DNA of 34,917 bases from Dehalococcoidia bacterium UBA1123 (GCA_002313895.1 DCAW01000125.1:44417-79333), one strand, 5' to 3'; positions 1-9,292 are shown, numbered from the stretch's first letter. The notes: generated by a model not told the origin, from the letters alone. A program made the numbers and translations.

Positions 1-1510
1 TGGGGACGCCTCACCGGCGGGCCTGGGGTTGCGATGTACACGACTCCAGGTTTTGCTAACGCGATTCCTGGTCTCGCCAATGCCATGCACTCCGGCAGTC
101 CGCTTCTCTCGATCAGCGGCAGCGCAGAGCTTAACGAGCTTGGCCGGGGCGCTATGCAGGAGATCGACCAGGTTGACATGGCCCTTCCCACCACCAAAGG
201 GGCGTGGATGGTCACGAGCGCAAATCGGATACCCGATATGGTGGCCCACGCGGCAAGGGTCGCGTACTCTGGGAGGCGCGGGCCGGTGCATCTGACCATT
301 CCGGTGGACGTGCAGCAGCAGGAAATATCGCTGGATGACGTCAATTTCTATCCGTCTTCTGAATACCGATCCACGGCCCCGGTGGTGGCGTCAGATGAAC
401 AGGTGAGGGCGGTTGTCGAGATTCTGAAGGGGGGCGAGCAAGCCCCTGATTATCGTGGGAATCGCGGGGGCGTACTCCCAATCGGGCGAAGCGCTAGAGA
501 ATCTTATTGAGACCACCCGCGTGCCTTTGATGACCGAAGGGGATGCGCGCGGGTTGGTCTCCGATGCTCATCCATACTGTTACGGATTTTTCGACAGCGG
601 CCTGAATCAAGCGGCGAAACTGTTGAGAGAGGCCGACGTTGTCGTGCTGTTGGGCCGCAAGCAAGACCTGATCGTAGGCTACGAGATGGCGCCGGTAGTG
701 TCTCTTGAAGCCACTGTAATTCAGATTGATCCGTCAGAGGCCGAGATTGGGCGCAATCGTGGGGTTGGGGTGGGGATCGTTGGGGATATTTCTGCTGTCG
801 CCCAGCAATTGGCTGACGAGGCAGCGAAACATTCTTGGTCCGACCTGCCCTGACTCAAAAAGCTTCAGTTAGCGCGTCCAGCGCAGGAAGAAACTCTTAA
901 TTCGCTGGGAGAAGGCGATGATCGAATGCACGCGATGCAGGTGTTTAAAGAGGTCAGACGCCATCTTGGACCCGACGATTTCCTGACTTTCGATGGCGGC
1001 GATTTCTGTCACTTCGGCAGAGCATATCTGCCTGCATTGGCTCCTCATCGCTGGTGGTACGTTTCGACTCTGGGCATGCTGGGTTCGTCGCTGCCAACCG
1101 CGATCGCGGCGAAAGTGGCGTATCCTGATAGTCGAGTGTTCGCGTTCACTGGGGATGGCGCCTTCGGCTTCAATGGCATGGAGTTCGACACTGCCGTGAG
1201 ACACAATCTGCCAGTGGTCGGAATCATGGGAAATGACTCGGCCTGGGGAATTGACCGGCAGATTCAGATGGGAGTCTACGGCAAGACTGTGGCGACAGAC
1301 CTGCTTCCGACACGGTATGATCAAGTTGTACGGGGTCTCGGCGGCCACGGCGAATTGGTGGAGAGCCTTGAAGAACTCCCGTCGGCTCTGGAGCGGGCGA
1401 TCAAGTTGGAGCGTCCGGCGCTGTTGAACGTGCAGGTGCAAAACGCGATTAGCCCTCGGGCTCAAGCGGCGATCAACCGCTGGAAGAGCCACAATACTGA
1501 GGCATTCTGA
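1..1510 (+). pseudogene. Thiamine-diphosphate enzyme, acetolactate synthase-like, 5' partial, with frameshift and in-frame stop
   Basis: Acetolactate synthase-like thiamine-diphosphate (ThDP) enzyme; the gene begins upstream of the window. Translation from base 1 gives the end of the PYR domain (RLTGGPGVA, then GPVHLTIPVDVQ). Reading then moves from frame 1 to frame 2 at a run of six G (429-434); with one G fewer the protein continues smoothly into the central domain (KPLIIVGIAGAYSQSG). Frame 2 is then interrupted by a single TGA at 851-853, after which it stays open through the ThDP-binding domain, with the GDG motif at 1151-1159 and a downstream GND, to the stop at 1508-1510. The substrate is unclear: ALS-like, oxalyl-CoA decarboxylase-like and 2-hydroxyacyl-CoA lyase-like enzymes share these motifs. 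Conserved sequence on both sides of the lesions suggests either recent decay or assembly errors. Confidence is high for the family and moderate for pseudogene status. Confidence 0.8.
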
Positions 1511-1536
1511 TCTGGCGGATTTGAGGGCAGGTTGAT

Positions 1537-2103
1537 ATGTTCAAAAAAATGTTCGGCAAGAAAAAAAAGAGCAGCGGAACCGCTCCACTGGACGATTCGA
1601 TTCGCACCGCGGTGGTCGGAGACGTGATCGTGATTCCGGGTTTCTCGCCCACATTCGAGGATGCCTACTTCATCGTCGAGAGTAAAAACCGATTGGAGAG
1701 CGCATACGGCAATACGTTTGAGATCATCGGGGTGGATGACGACCGCAGGGTCTCGATGGAGTGGTCGGACGATGACGATTCGCCGATTGCTGTCACCGAC
1801 CATGACAATGCGATGGGGCTTTCAGTTATCGGAATTGAAGAAGACACACTGAGCCAGTGGGACGATATCAAGTCTATTGAGAATTTCGTGGAGTTCGGGG
1901 GCGAAAACTACTACTATCGCAACAGCCACGAGGTCTATTATTACAAAGACGGAACGTCCGAGGGCGAAGGTTTCTGGATATGGGACTTCGGCAACGAGGA
2001 CGACGAACGGGGAGTTTCGGTGGTGAAGTGGGAAGGTATGCCCTTTGAAGTGTACACTTCCGTTTCATTGTCCTCCCATATCGTGCGCGTGTATCGGCAA
2101 TGA
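1537..2103 (+). CDS. DUF4178-like protein
   Basis: 188-residue soluble protein. It starts with a short lysine-rich stretch (KKMFGKKKKSSG) and continues as a beta-rich, acidic, aromatic domain with features such as ENYYYRNSHEVYYYKDG and EGFWIWDFGNEDDE, which resemble the DUF4178 family. There is no signal peptide or membrane segment. It lies 26 bases after the ThDP gene and 25 bases before the DUF350 gene, so it probably forms an operon with the latter. From family knowledge, DUF4178 and DUF350 genes recur together beside glutathionylspermidine-synthase-like ligases and polyamine genes; their biochemical role is not established. The family call rests on pattern recognition of the repeats of W/Y/G and of the neighbour, not on an alignment. 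Confidence 0.6.
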   Translation: MFKKMFGKKKKSSGTAPLDDSIRTAVVGDVIVIPGFSPTFEDAYFIVESKNRLESAYGNTFEIIGVDDDRRVSMEWSDDDDSPIAVTDHDNAMGLSVIGIEEDTLSQWDDIKSIENFVEFGGENYYYRNSHEVYYYKDGTSEGEGFWIWDFGNEDDERGVSVVKWEGMPFEVYTSVSLSSHIVRVYRQ

Positions 2104-2128
2104 GTCTGAGAACGGCGGGTGAACAGCT

Positions 2129-3016
2129 ATGATTGACGCATTCATTGAGGTGTTGAAGACATTCCCCATAGGGCTGGTGTATGTTGGCATGGGGATATTG
2201 CTTCTCGCTTTTGCCAGGCTGGTTCAGGATTTTGTGACGCCATACAAGATTCAAGAACAGCTGCGAACTCATGATAACGTTGCGCTGGCGCTGAGCATCG
2301 CCGGTTACTATCTGGGCATCATTATCGTGTTTGTTGGCGCGGTATATCAGCCATTCACTTCGAGCGTAGACTCGAATCTGGGGTTCACCACCGAGTATTG
2401 GGAGGATGTTATTGAGGTTCTGGTCACAACTGTGATCGGAATCATCATTCTCAACGTTGCTCGGATAATCGTGGACAAGCTGGTGCTTTACAAGTTCAGC
2501 ACGGAGAAGGAAATCGTCGAAGATCACAACGCCGGCACTGGCGCTGTCGAGGCGGCGGTTTATGTCTCGGTCGGCATCGTGATCGCGGGTTCGGTCGCCG
2601 GTGTTGGCGGCGGGCCTGAGACGTCGTTCGCATTCCTGGGTCTCGGATTGCTGACGCTGATACTCTACACGCTGTTCTATGAGTTCACTACTTCGTATGA
2701 CGTCCACGATGAGATCGAGCGCGATAACGTTGCCGTCGGGGTTGCGCTTGCTGGAAACCTTATCGCCATCTCTATAGTGGTCTTTAAGGCGGTCTTTGGA
2801 GACTTCACGACCTGGGAAGAAGGTATCGCGGGGTTCCTGACGTTCGCAGTGATCGGGACCGCGCTGCTCTTCGTTGTCAGGACGCTTGTTGACCTGATTC
2901 TGTTTCCCAAAGTTAGCATGGCCCAGGAGTTGGCGGTTGACCGGAACCTGGGCTTGGCGTTGATTGAGACATCGGTGCTTGTGAGCGCGAGCCTGATACT
3001 GTACTTCGCGATCTAA
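2129..3016 (+). CDS. Duplicated DUF350 family integral membrane protein
   Basis: 295 residues with about eight hydrophobic segments. The DUF350 signature of a charged loop with Asn-Val/Leu before a membrane helix appears four times: HDNVALALSIAGYYLG (about 48-63), EDHNAGTGAVEAAVY, ERDNVAVGVALAGN and DRNLGLALIETSV. This suggests two fused DUF350 units and an internally repeated eight-helix protein. It follows the DUF4178-like gene directly and ends 6 bases before the stop of the opposite-strand operon, so the two transcription units converge tail to tail. From family knowledge, DUF350 proteins (for example YjfL of E. coli) sit in clusters with amidoligases, DUF4178 and small lipoproteins, and are suspected to act in an envelope modification process. 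The family call is good and the function is unknown. Confidence 0.75.
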   Translation: MIDAFIEVLKTFPIGLVYVGMGILLLAFARLVQDFVTPYKIQEQLRTHDNVALALSIAGYYLGIIIVFVGAVYQPFTSSVDSNLGFTTEYWEDVIEVLVTTVIGIIILNVARIIVDKLVLYKFSTEKEIVEDHNAGTGAVEAAVYVSVGIVIAGSVAGVGGGPETSFAFLGLGLLTLILYTLFYEFTTSYDVHDEIERDNVAVGVALAGNLIAISIVVFKAVFGDFTTWEEGIAGFLTFAVIGTALLFVVRTLVDLILFPKVSMAQELAVDRNLGLALIETSVLVSASLILYFAI

Positions 3017-3022
3017 AGCGGG

Positions 3023-4036
3023 TTAGTCGGTCAATCTCTGCGACCTGAGCGGGCGTGATCGCGTCGGGCTTCTGGGGTTGTCCGCAGTTTTTTGGATGTG
3101 TTCCAACCCCTGGTCGATCACCCAATCAAGGTCGTCATCGTCTACTCGGTTGTGGTCTAACACAGGCTCCAGCAAGCGATTGAAGAACTGGGGTTCATGG
3201 ATGTCCACGCGCCATGAGTCTGTGCAGCGATCCAGCGTTCCGTCGTACATTCGGAGCAGGAAGACGGCCCTGAAAGGGTCAATTCCCTGATTCTCGAAGA
3301 TTTGAACGCGCAGGTCCAATCCCTGTCCATTTCCGAATACAGTGGGCTGCAACCCACGCCCCGGCAGGATGTCGCTGAACACGTCGAACCTTCTGATGTA
3401 GGACTCGGTTTCGGCGATCATGTTGCCGATAAATCCTCGTCCCTTGCTGGTGATCTCGAACGTGTCCTCGGTTCTCGACGGGCCGATGAAAGATAGGATT
3501 TCCAATTCATCGGCGATCGGGAGAAGTCGCCAGTCGGCAGTGTGTTCTGCGGGTTCGGCGGGCAGCGGATAGTGGTGCTTATCCAAAAAGTAGATAAGCA
3601 CGCTGCCTTGCATCCACTGGATGAAATCGTCTCGATTTCCGCCGTTGCGTTGATAGGCAACTAGCGCGTCGAGTTGCTGCTCCAAGACAATGTGGACGGT
3701 GTTTTCCTGGCTATTGAAAGTGGTTATGTGTCGCGACACTGGATCGCCAGGGAGCACGTCGGTCCCTGCGGCGGTCTTGAACTCTAGTTGGGAATCCTCT
3801 TCTCTCCACTGGGATATGACGTTTTGAAGTTCCTGGTACATATCCGGCAGGTCAGGATTGGCTCGGATGTCAAGGGATTTTTCAACGGCGTTGGCCGCAT
3901 CATCCGAAACTGGAAACACGCTGCTGAGCAGATCATGGACCGTAACGGTTGTGTCGATTGAGGTCGTGACCCAGAACGAATCCTCCACGGGCATCTCGCC
4001 CAAGGTGATTCGGAGAGTTATGTCCTCACGGGTCAT
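3023..4036 (-). CDS. Unrecognised cytoplasmic protein, possible winged-helix-like segment
   Basis: 337 residues, no signal peptide and no membrane segment. The start is ATG at 4036, chosen because it overlaps the upstream stop as ATGA; an upstream extension in this frame only reads the antisense of an Arg-rich tail. The N-terminus (about 1-45) and about 85-118 are beta-rich and could be small beta-grasp-like units, though this is weak. A middle segment near 195-225 (LEILSFIGPSR then FEITSKGRGFIGNM) looks like the wing of a winged-helix domain. The C-terminal part is acidic (RVDDDDLDWVIDQ) and ends in an Arg/Pro/Ser tail. It is the last gene of the eight-gene operon and is translationally coupled to the exported protein gene, which suggests a partner role. 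I do not recognise the family. Confidence 0.7.
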   Translation of the reverse strand: MTREDITLRITLGEMPVEDSFWVTTSIDTTVTVHDLLSSVFPVSDDAANAVEKSLDIRANPDLPDMYQELQNVISQWREEDSQLEFKTAAGTDVLPGDPVSRHITTFNSQENTVHIVLEQQLDALVAYQRNGGNRDDFIQWMQGSVLIYFLDKHHYPLPAEPAEHTADWRLLPIADELEILSFIGPSRTEDTFEITSKGRGFIGNMIAETESYIRRFDVFSDILPGRGLQPTVFGNGQGLDLRVQIFENQGIDPFRAVFLLRMYDGTLDRCTDSWRVDIHEPQFFNRLLEPVLDHNRVDDDDLDWVIDQGLEHIQKTADNPRSPTRSRPLRSQRLTD

Positions 4037-4845
4037 CGCAAGCTGGGTCTGACGAAGCCAATAACGCTCGCGCCGCCTCCGCCGCCTCTGAATCCGCCTG
4101 AGCTGGCCGATGTCCGGCCCGAGCTGGACCTGGAGCCCCAACTGCTGCGAACTCCCGTGCTGCTCGACTTGAACGCCCCGCTGCTCTTTTGAGATGAGAG
4201 GTAGGAGTTTCGGGACGCGCTGGTATTCTTCGCGGCGTTAGTGTAGCCGGAGCGTGCAAATGATTTTTGCCGGGAGAAGTAGTTGCTGTTCTTCGTCACC
4301 TGGGACCGATAGGTCGAAGATGAGCGATAGTTGGACCGGTTACGGTTCATGGTGTCGTACCGGTTGATGGGCGTGTAGTAGCGAGGGGACATGGCCGAGA
4401 GCATCATGTAGGTGAACAGAAAATTGCCACCGCCAAAGTTGCTGCGGTAATAGCCATTGGATCCGTGGCCCCGCATTTCGTGCTTGTCGTTGTTTTTCAC
4501 GATCGTGAACAGGAGGTCGTCCTGATCGTCGATTTCCTTGCTCTTGTTGAGGTCTTCCCAACCTTCGAGAGTCGTCGAATCGCCATCTTGCTTGGCTTTA
4601 ATCAGGACGATTTCGTCGCCTTCGTAGATTTCGTTGACCCGTTTCTCAAACTCGGTTGCGCTGCCTGAGTCTTTGAACGCCTTCTGAACTTCGTCGAGAT
4701 TGATGCGGCCGGCCGCGCCGTCTGTCGCCGCCCAGTCCTCGTAAGTGGGGCCGGAACTACACGCGGCGCCGACTGGGCCGGCCAAAAGGGCCGCAGTTCC
4801 CAGAGCCGCCATGCTTGTGCGCTTAAATTTTCTACGCCTTCTCAT
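4033..4845 (-). CDS. Putative secreted lipoprotein with Ser/Arg/Gly/Tyr-rich tail (DUF1190/YjfM-like layout)
   Basis: 270 residues. The start at 4845 is favoured by GGAG 8-9 bases upstream and by a clean signal sequence (MRRRRKFKRTSMAALGTAAL, then a Cys near residue 29 in VGAAC). The lipobox is imperfect, so lipidation is likely rather than certain. A small folded acidic region follows (about 30-120), then a Tyr/Asn region, then a long low-complexity tail rich in Ser, Arg, Asn and Gly with an FRGGGGGAS stretch near the end. This layout recalls the YgiB/YjfM (DUF1190) lipoproteins, which have a Ser-rich end with a GGF motif and whose genes neighbour glutathionylspermidine-synthase-like ligases and DUF350; homology is not shown here. 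It sits 29 bases after the SecA-like gene and overlaps the next gene by 4 bases. It is a plausible export substrate or acceptor of a modification (inference). Confidence 0.75.
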   Translation of the reverse strand: MRRRRKFKRTSMAALGTAALLAGPVGAACSSGPTYEDWAATDGAAGRINLDEVQKAFKDSGSATEFEKRVNEIYEGDEIVLIKAKQDGDSTTLEGWEDLNKSKEIDDQDDLLFTIVKNNDKHEMRGHGSNGYYRSNFGGGNFLFTYMMLSAMSPRYYTPINRYDTMNRNRSNYRSSSTYRSQVTKNSNYFSRQKSFARSGYTNAAKNTSASRNSYLSSQKSSGAFKSSSTGVRSSWGSRSSSGRTSASSGGFRGGGGGASVIGFVRPSLR

Positions 4846-4874
4846 GCTAATCGCTCCGTTTCTTCCCGTGTGTT

Positions 4875-7800
4875 TTACGCGAGCACGCTGAGGATTTCGT
4901 TGCCTATTACGATTGGTTGTTCTGTCTGGTTCCGGCGCTCTCCGGCTGTGTCCAAGGCCAAAATACTGGGAACAACTTCCCGGTTCACGTCGTCTAGAAA
5001 AGCCTGGAATGACGAATGAGCTTGTTCGATGAATTCGCCCACAGCGGCGCGATGAGTTGGGCCTGCGATGGCGCAACTCAGGGCGACGTCCTGGAGATGA
5101 TTCAGATGTTGGGGCCACAACTTGTCGGCTGTTTCCACTTGAGCGTTTCTGGCGAGATGGTCAAATTCTTCATATTCAAACTGGCGACTGATGTCGTCGA
5201 CAGCATCCAAGACTGTGGCAGCCAGCTGGGCTGACAATTCAGTTTTGCCTAGCCCGTACATCCACTCGCAATCAATGCCGATGTTAATCCATAACTGGCT
5301 CTGAATCTGGTCGAACACCGTTTCGTAGCCGGTTTCGGATATTGAGTCGAACTCGCTGGAAATGAACTCAATGGCCCAACTGACGACCGAGTCTGAACGT
5401 GATTGGCGCCAAACGTTGGAAGCCAAAAGCTCCCGCCGCCAGTGATAGAAGGACAGCGTCTGGGTTTCGACGACGCTAGAGTAGTCACGGGACAGGGCGG
5501 AACGCCATCGTTCGTCGGCGTCGGATTCGGACTGGATGGATTGGACCAATATTGGGACTCGACGAGTGTTGGTCGCGTTGGCCGAACGAATCGAATTTGC
5601 CTGGCGACTGAAGGCGATGGGGTCGTCTTGTGAGGACACTATCAGCTTGGATGCGCCGAAGGCGCCTTGGCGTCCGGCGCGGCCCTTTAATTGGCGATCA
5701 ATGCGCGAGGACCCGTTCAGCGAAACGCCGATGACGCAGAGGCCCAGTCCGAATGATTTCTTATTTTCTGGCGCCAGATATGAACACATCGGCTTAACCT
5801 CAACTGTAGCAACGCCGGTGAGGGAGATTTCAAACTTATCTGACGTATCCAACTCGTGAGCGAGCAACGATGCTTCTGCCGAAGTGGCACAGTCGATTGA
5901 GAAATTCGAGCGCGGTTGGTTTGAGACCATCGACTTTGCGGCTCTCAGGATGCGTTGGTTGAGATCAGGTTTCAGGAGGATGTCGGTGCCGCGTCCGGCC
6001 ATGTTTGTGGCGACGGTTACGGCCCCGAACTCGCCCGCGTCTCGGATTATCTGCGCCTCTCGTTCGGAATTGACGGCGTTCAGTAGATTGTGCGGAACAT
6101 CGTTGTCGCGCAATAGAGAACTGATGTCTTCGGATTCCACGACGCTGGTTGTTCCGATCAGGACGGGCCGGCCGAGAGAGTGCCAATGCTCGACCTCTGC
6201 GAGTATCGCAGAGTGTTGAGCTTCGGTATTGTTGTGAATCTCTGGCGGGAATTCGGTGCGTTGAGACGGCTCGGACGGCTCGATTCTAACAACGGGCAGT
6301 CCATAATCTCGCAGAAAGTCGTCCTGCGCCTCTATTGAGGTGCCAGAGAGTCCTGACACCTGCTGGTACCTGCCCATTAGGCCGGGAATCGTGATTTGCG
6401 CCAGGGTTTCAGCATCCGGCGTTGGCGGCAGTCCCTCTTTGGCTTCCAAGGCTATCTGTAGTCCGTGGAGATATCGGTTGTCAGGCAAGAGCCTGCCGTT
6501 GAAGGGATCAACGAGAACAACGCCATCGTCATCGACGATGTAGTCGACATCTCTTGTGAACAGCGTGTAGGCCCTCAGAAACTGATGAGCCTGGCTGTGA
6601 GCGGCCCATCGTCGGTCGGAGTTTGCGGTTCCCAGACTCGCGTCGATACATGCCTCTCCCCGCTCGGTGAGGCGCACGGTTCTGGTGTGCGAGTCTACGC
6701 GGTAGTAGTATCGATTCTCGAAATCCCGGGCGCTGGCTGTGTCTTCGATGTCCGCCAATTCGGTAAGCAATCGCTGTCTGCTGTCACCGCGCTGGGTGGT
6801 GATGCGTTTGAGCGTGTCGTTGTCAGGGTTGGCGGCGTACAGCATCGCAAGCTCTGCGTCGTCGTCTGGGCAGGCGCCCGAGTTCAACTCTTGCTCTGCC
6901 TGAGCGACCTGGCGGGAGTGGAGGTCGAGGAGTTGCCGGATGACGCCGTGAGACTTTTCGACAGTGGCGATGTCCGCGGTCTCGTTGCCGGAGATAATCA
7001 AAGGCGTTCGATGCTGGTCGATCAGCACGTGGTCCGCTTCGTCCACGATGGCGTTTTCGATGCCGAACTGTATCGGTTTGTCTGGCGGGAGCTTGAGATT
7101 GTCTTTCAGGAAGTCGAATCCGACCTCTCGCACAGTACTGTACACGACCGTCCGAGCGTAGGCCATTCTGCGCTCGTCTTCGTCCATTGGAGAGATCACC
7201 GGGGCGACGGACACTCCGAGGGATTCGTACACTGGTTCGAGCCATTCGGCGTCCCTCTGTGCTAGGTAGTCGTTGGACGTCAGCACATGGACTCGTGATC
7301 CCTGTGCCGCGTATGCGAGGACCGCCAGCACTGTTGAAATCGTCTTCCCTTCGCCCGCGTCCATTTCGACGATGATGCCTCGCGTGAGCAGGGCGGCGGC
7401 GATGACCTGCTGGCGAGTGGGCGTGAATTTCAATTTGTGGCGCTCATCGAGTTCGGCGATGGCTTTGTAGAAATCGGCGGATAGCGAGATGTGTTCTGGC
7501 AACGCGGTCTTTCGCCTCTCGGCAGCGATCACCAGGCCACGCACGATCGCGCGATATTGACCGATGAGGCCGTTGTCATCCAGCGACCGACCTAGCATTT
7601 CTTCAAACGCTGGTGTGTCGGAAAAATCAGGCTCAGTGAAGTATTTTATAGAGTCACTGAAATGTGCGGTTTCGATGACCTGATCGGCGATGTCATGAAA
7701 TCTGGCGAAATCTTCGAACTCGGCGCTCATTTCAAAAATTTGCCAGACTCCGAGGCGTCGATTGACTGTGGTGGATGCTATCGACAGCGTTCTAGCAAGT

Positions 7801-7991
7801 TCGTTGGAGGCATAAAACTCATTACGCAGTTGACGGTCGGATAAACGCGAGAAATCATGGGAAATCGCTCTGTCAGCGCATTTCTCGGCCCACTTGAGAG
7901 AGCGGTTGTCTGATGACGACAAGAGGCCGAACACGGAAGATTTTCTAATCGTGTTCGCCAATGCTTTCATAGTTTCGTGGGCTGTCTGCAT
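4875..7991 (-). CDS. Divergent SecA-like preprotein translocase ATPase
   Basis: 1038 residues. SecA landmarks are visible in order: a SecA-type N-terminal helix region (FSRLSDRQLRNEF, about 48-60), Walker A EMDAGEGKT (209-217), TSNDYLAQRDAEW (238-250), Walker B VDEADHVLID (316-325), TPLIISG (329-335), a preprotein-crosslinking-like region (YYYRVDSHTRTVRLTERG), TNMAGRGTDI and DRQLKGRAGRQGAFG. The C-terminal WPQHLNHLQD helix is followed by a degenerate scaffold. Differences from housekeeping SecA are an insertion of roughly 100 residues between the N-terminus and Walker A (which lies near residue 105 in E. coli SecA), an altered EMKTGEGKT and VDEVDSILID motif, and no C-terminal zinc-binding motif. 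It therefore looks like an accessory SecA. It lies between adenylating-enzyme and lipoprotein genes in one operon; no SecY-like gene is seen, so it may use the general channel. Confidence 0.88.
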   Translation of the reverse strand: MQTAHETMKALANTIRKSSVFGLLSSSDNRSLKWAEKCADRAISHDFSRLSDRQLRNEFYASNELARTLSIASTTVNRRLGVWQIFEMSAEFEDFARFHDIADQVIETAHFSDSIKYFTEPDFSDTPAFEEMLGRSLDDNGLIGQYRAIVRGLVIAAERRKTALPEHISLSADFYKAIAELDERHKLKFTPTRQQVIAAALLTRGIIVEMDAGEGKTISTVLAVLAYAAQGSRVHVLTSNDYLAQRDAEWLEPVYESLGVSVAPVISPMDEDERRMAYARTVVYSTVREVGFDFLKDNLKLPPDKPIQFGIENAIVDEADHVLIDQHRTPLIISGNETADIATVEKSHGVIRQLLDLHSRQVAQAEQELNSGACPDDDAELAMLYAANPDNDTLKRITTQRGDSRQRLLTELADIEDTASARDFENRYYYRVDSHTRTVRLTERGEACIDASLGTANSDRRWAAHSQAHQFLRAYTLFTRDVDYIVDDDGVVLVDPFNGRLLPDNRYLHGLQIALEAKEGLPPTPDAETLAQITIPGLMGRYQQVSGLSGTSIEAQDDFLRDYGLPVVRIEPSEPSQRTEFPPEIHNNTEAQHSAILAEVEHWHSLGRPVLIGTTSVVESEDISSLLRDNDVPHNLLNAVNSEREAQIIRDAGEFGAVTVATNMAGRGTDILLKPDLNQRILRAAKSMVSNQPRSNFSIDCATSAEASLLAHELDTSDKFEISLTGVATVEVKPMCSYLAPENKKSFGLGLCVIGVSLNGSSRIDRQLKGRAGRQGAFGASKLIVSSQDDPIAFSRQANSIRSANATNTRRVPILVQSIQSESDADERWRSALSRDYSSVVETQTLSFYHWRRELLASNVWRQSRSDSVVSWAIEFISSEFDSISETGYETVFDQIQSQLWINIGIDCEWMYGLGKTELSAQLAATVLDAVDDISRQFEYEEFDHLARNAQVETADKLWPQHLNHLQDVALSCAIAGPTHRAAVGEFIEQAHSSFQAFLDDVNREVVPSILALDTAGERRNQTEQPIVIGNEILSVLA

Positions 7992-8026
7992 CTGTTTGCG
8001 TTTTGACTCGTGGGGGTTCCGGTCGG

Positions 8027-9292
8027 TCAGCCCCGATGGTCGATGATCGGTTTGAATTTTCTGTCAGAGAAGAAGTGGCCTGGGTCCACGAATGTAACCG
8101 ACAGCTTCAGGAATCCGCTGTCTAGCAAAAACGCGAGGTCTGGTTCTGCCGACACGACCGATTCCAAGACTTCCTTCTCAATTCTCTTGATTGTATCAGG
8201 CAATATCAAATCCAACACTTCGATTGTGGTTCTTGAAATGGCGACTTGCAAGGGTCCAACCTCATCGGCGTTACGGTAAACGGATGTTTTTAGAGAGCCA
8301 TAGCCGATTTTGGAACCCAGCACAGATATGAACTCGTCAGGTTTGCCCAGCACGATTAATCTAGGGTCGGGAATGCCACAGGGGCATGGTTCTGGAAGAA
8401 GTTTCACCTGGTCCCCAAGTCTATAACGCAACAGAGGTTGGGCGCGTTGGTTCAGTGTGGTTACGACTGCCTCCCTCAGCGTCGGGTCAACTCGGTTGGG
8501 AAGCAACTCGAAGATATTTCGTGACTGGATGACATGGATTCCTTCGTGAGCCGAACACTCTATACCCAACGCGGATGTCTCGGAGGCCCCGTAGTAGCCG
8601 AATACCTCAACGCCAGCGTTCTCCAGGGTTCGACGGGTCGTCGATGGCATGGATTCACCGATATATATTACTTTCGAGAATGGAGGACGTCCATGATCGG
8701 ATTGAGTCCACGGAGCTTTGGACATGTATCTTTCGATTATCGACGGGACGCTGACCAGGACTGTTGGCGCCAGATTTTCGATGGTCTGGACCGTTCGATT
8801 GAAATTCGCCCCGGCGCTCAGGCAGTAAGCCTCTGCGACTCCCAGGAGGTCGAAAGCTTTGGCGATGGACACCATCAAGTTTACGGGGTCAGTGTCCAGA
8901 CACGCCACGCGGTCCTCGGGGCCGACGCCGGCTACGGCCCAAAGCTCTGCCAGAAACTCGTGCTCTCGTTGGTCGTCTTCGTAGGTCATATAGCGGACCT
9001 TTCGTTGGCCTGTTGTGCCGGATGAGGTCTCTACGTCGACGATGCCTTCAGCAGTTGTCGCGACCTCCCTTGAAAGGTGACCGAGATCGGCAGGCTCGAT
9101 CAAGGCGAGTTTTTGTAGAGTCGTAATCGGGTCATCAGCGTTGATGTCTAAAAGACTAACGCCCGATTCTTCGAATCTCAGCCGATAGAACTCGAAAGAT
9201 TTCCAGCAGAGGGTGAGGACTGAGCGCAAATTGTCGAGCGTTTCTCTGTTTAGCGGCCCTGCTAGTCGGGGAGTCTGGTCAGTTTCAGCCAT
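8027..9292 (-). CDS. PaaK-like adenylate-forming enzyme (phenylacetate-CoA ligase family)
   Basis: 421 residues, close to the usual PaaK length. Core motifs are intact: the phosphate-binding loop SSGTTGQRK (90-98), the adenine region GYYGASETSALGIEC, the LLRYRLGDQVKL motif and a short C-terminal AMP-binding lobe starting at GKPDEFISVLGSKIGYG. Enzymes of this family activate a carboxylate as acyl-AMP and pass it to CoA, a carrier or an amine; the substrate cannot be read from the sequence. A possible metal-binding CPCG lies just before the C-terminal lobe, as in several PaaK relatives. The start overlaps the DUF3326 stop by 8 bases, which implies translational coupling, and the SecA-like gene starts 35 bases downstream. 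Its context with a decarboxylase and a thiol enzyme suggests a biosynthetic or conjugating pathway rather than aromatic catabolism (inference). Confidence 0.85.
   Translation of the reverse strand: MAETDQTPRLAGPLNRETLDNLRSVLTLCWKSFEFYRLRFEESGVSLLDINADDPITTLQKLALIEPADLGHLSREVATTAEGIVDVETSSGTTGQRKVRYMTYEDDQREHEFLAELWAVAGVGPEDRVACLDTDPVNLMVSIAKAFDLLGVAEAYCLSAGANFNRTVQTIENLAPTVLVSVPSIIERYMSKAPWTQSDHGRPPFSKVIYIGESMPSTTRRTLENAGVEVFGYYGASETSALGIECSAHEGIHVIQSRNIFELLPNRVDPTLREAVVTTLNQRAQPLLRYRLGDQVKLLPEPCPCGIPDPRLIVLGKPDEFISVLGSKIGYGSLKTSVYRNADEVGPLQVAISRTTIEVLDLILPDTIKRIEKEVLESVVSAEPDLAFLLDSGFLKLSVTFVDPGHFFSDRKFKPIIDHRG

Noticed and set aside
851..853. TGA read as Trp genome-wide
   Set aside because: Many intact genes of the window end with TGA, for instance rpmH, rnpA and the genes at 4033 and 26257.
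851..905. TGA in the ThDP gene as a selenocysteine codon
   Set aside because: Only a 4-base stem is possible downstream, no selenoprotein of this family is known to me, and the nearby frameshift points to decay or sequence error. The SelA-like gene at 24112-25233 is too short for true SelA.
4846..5118. N-terminal extension of the tail lipoprotein
   Set aside because: The added residues read antisense-like Arg/Pro/Ser sequence across the SecA-like gene end, whereas the start at 4845 has a ribosome binding site and a signal peptide.
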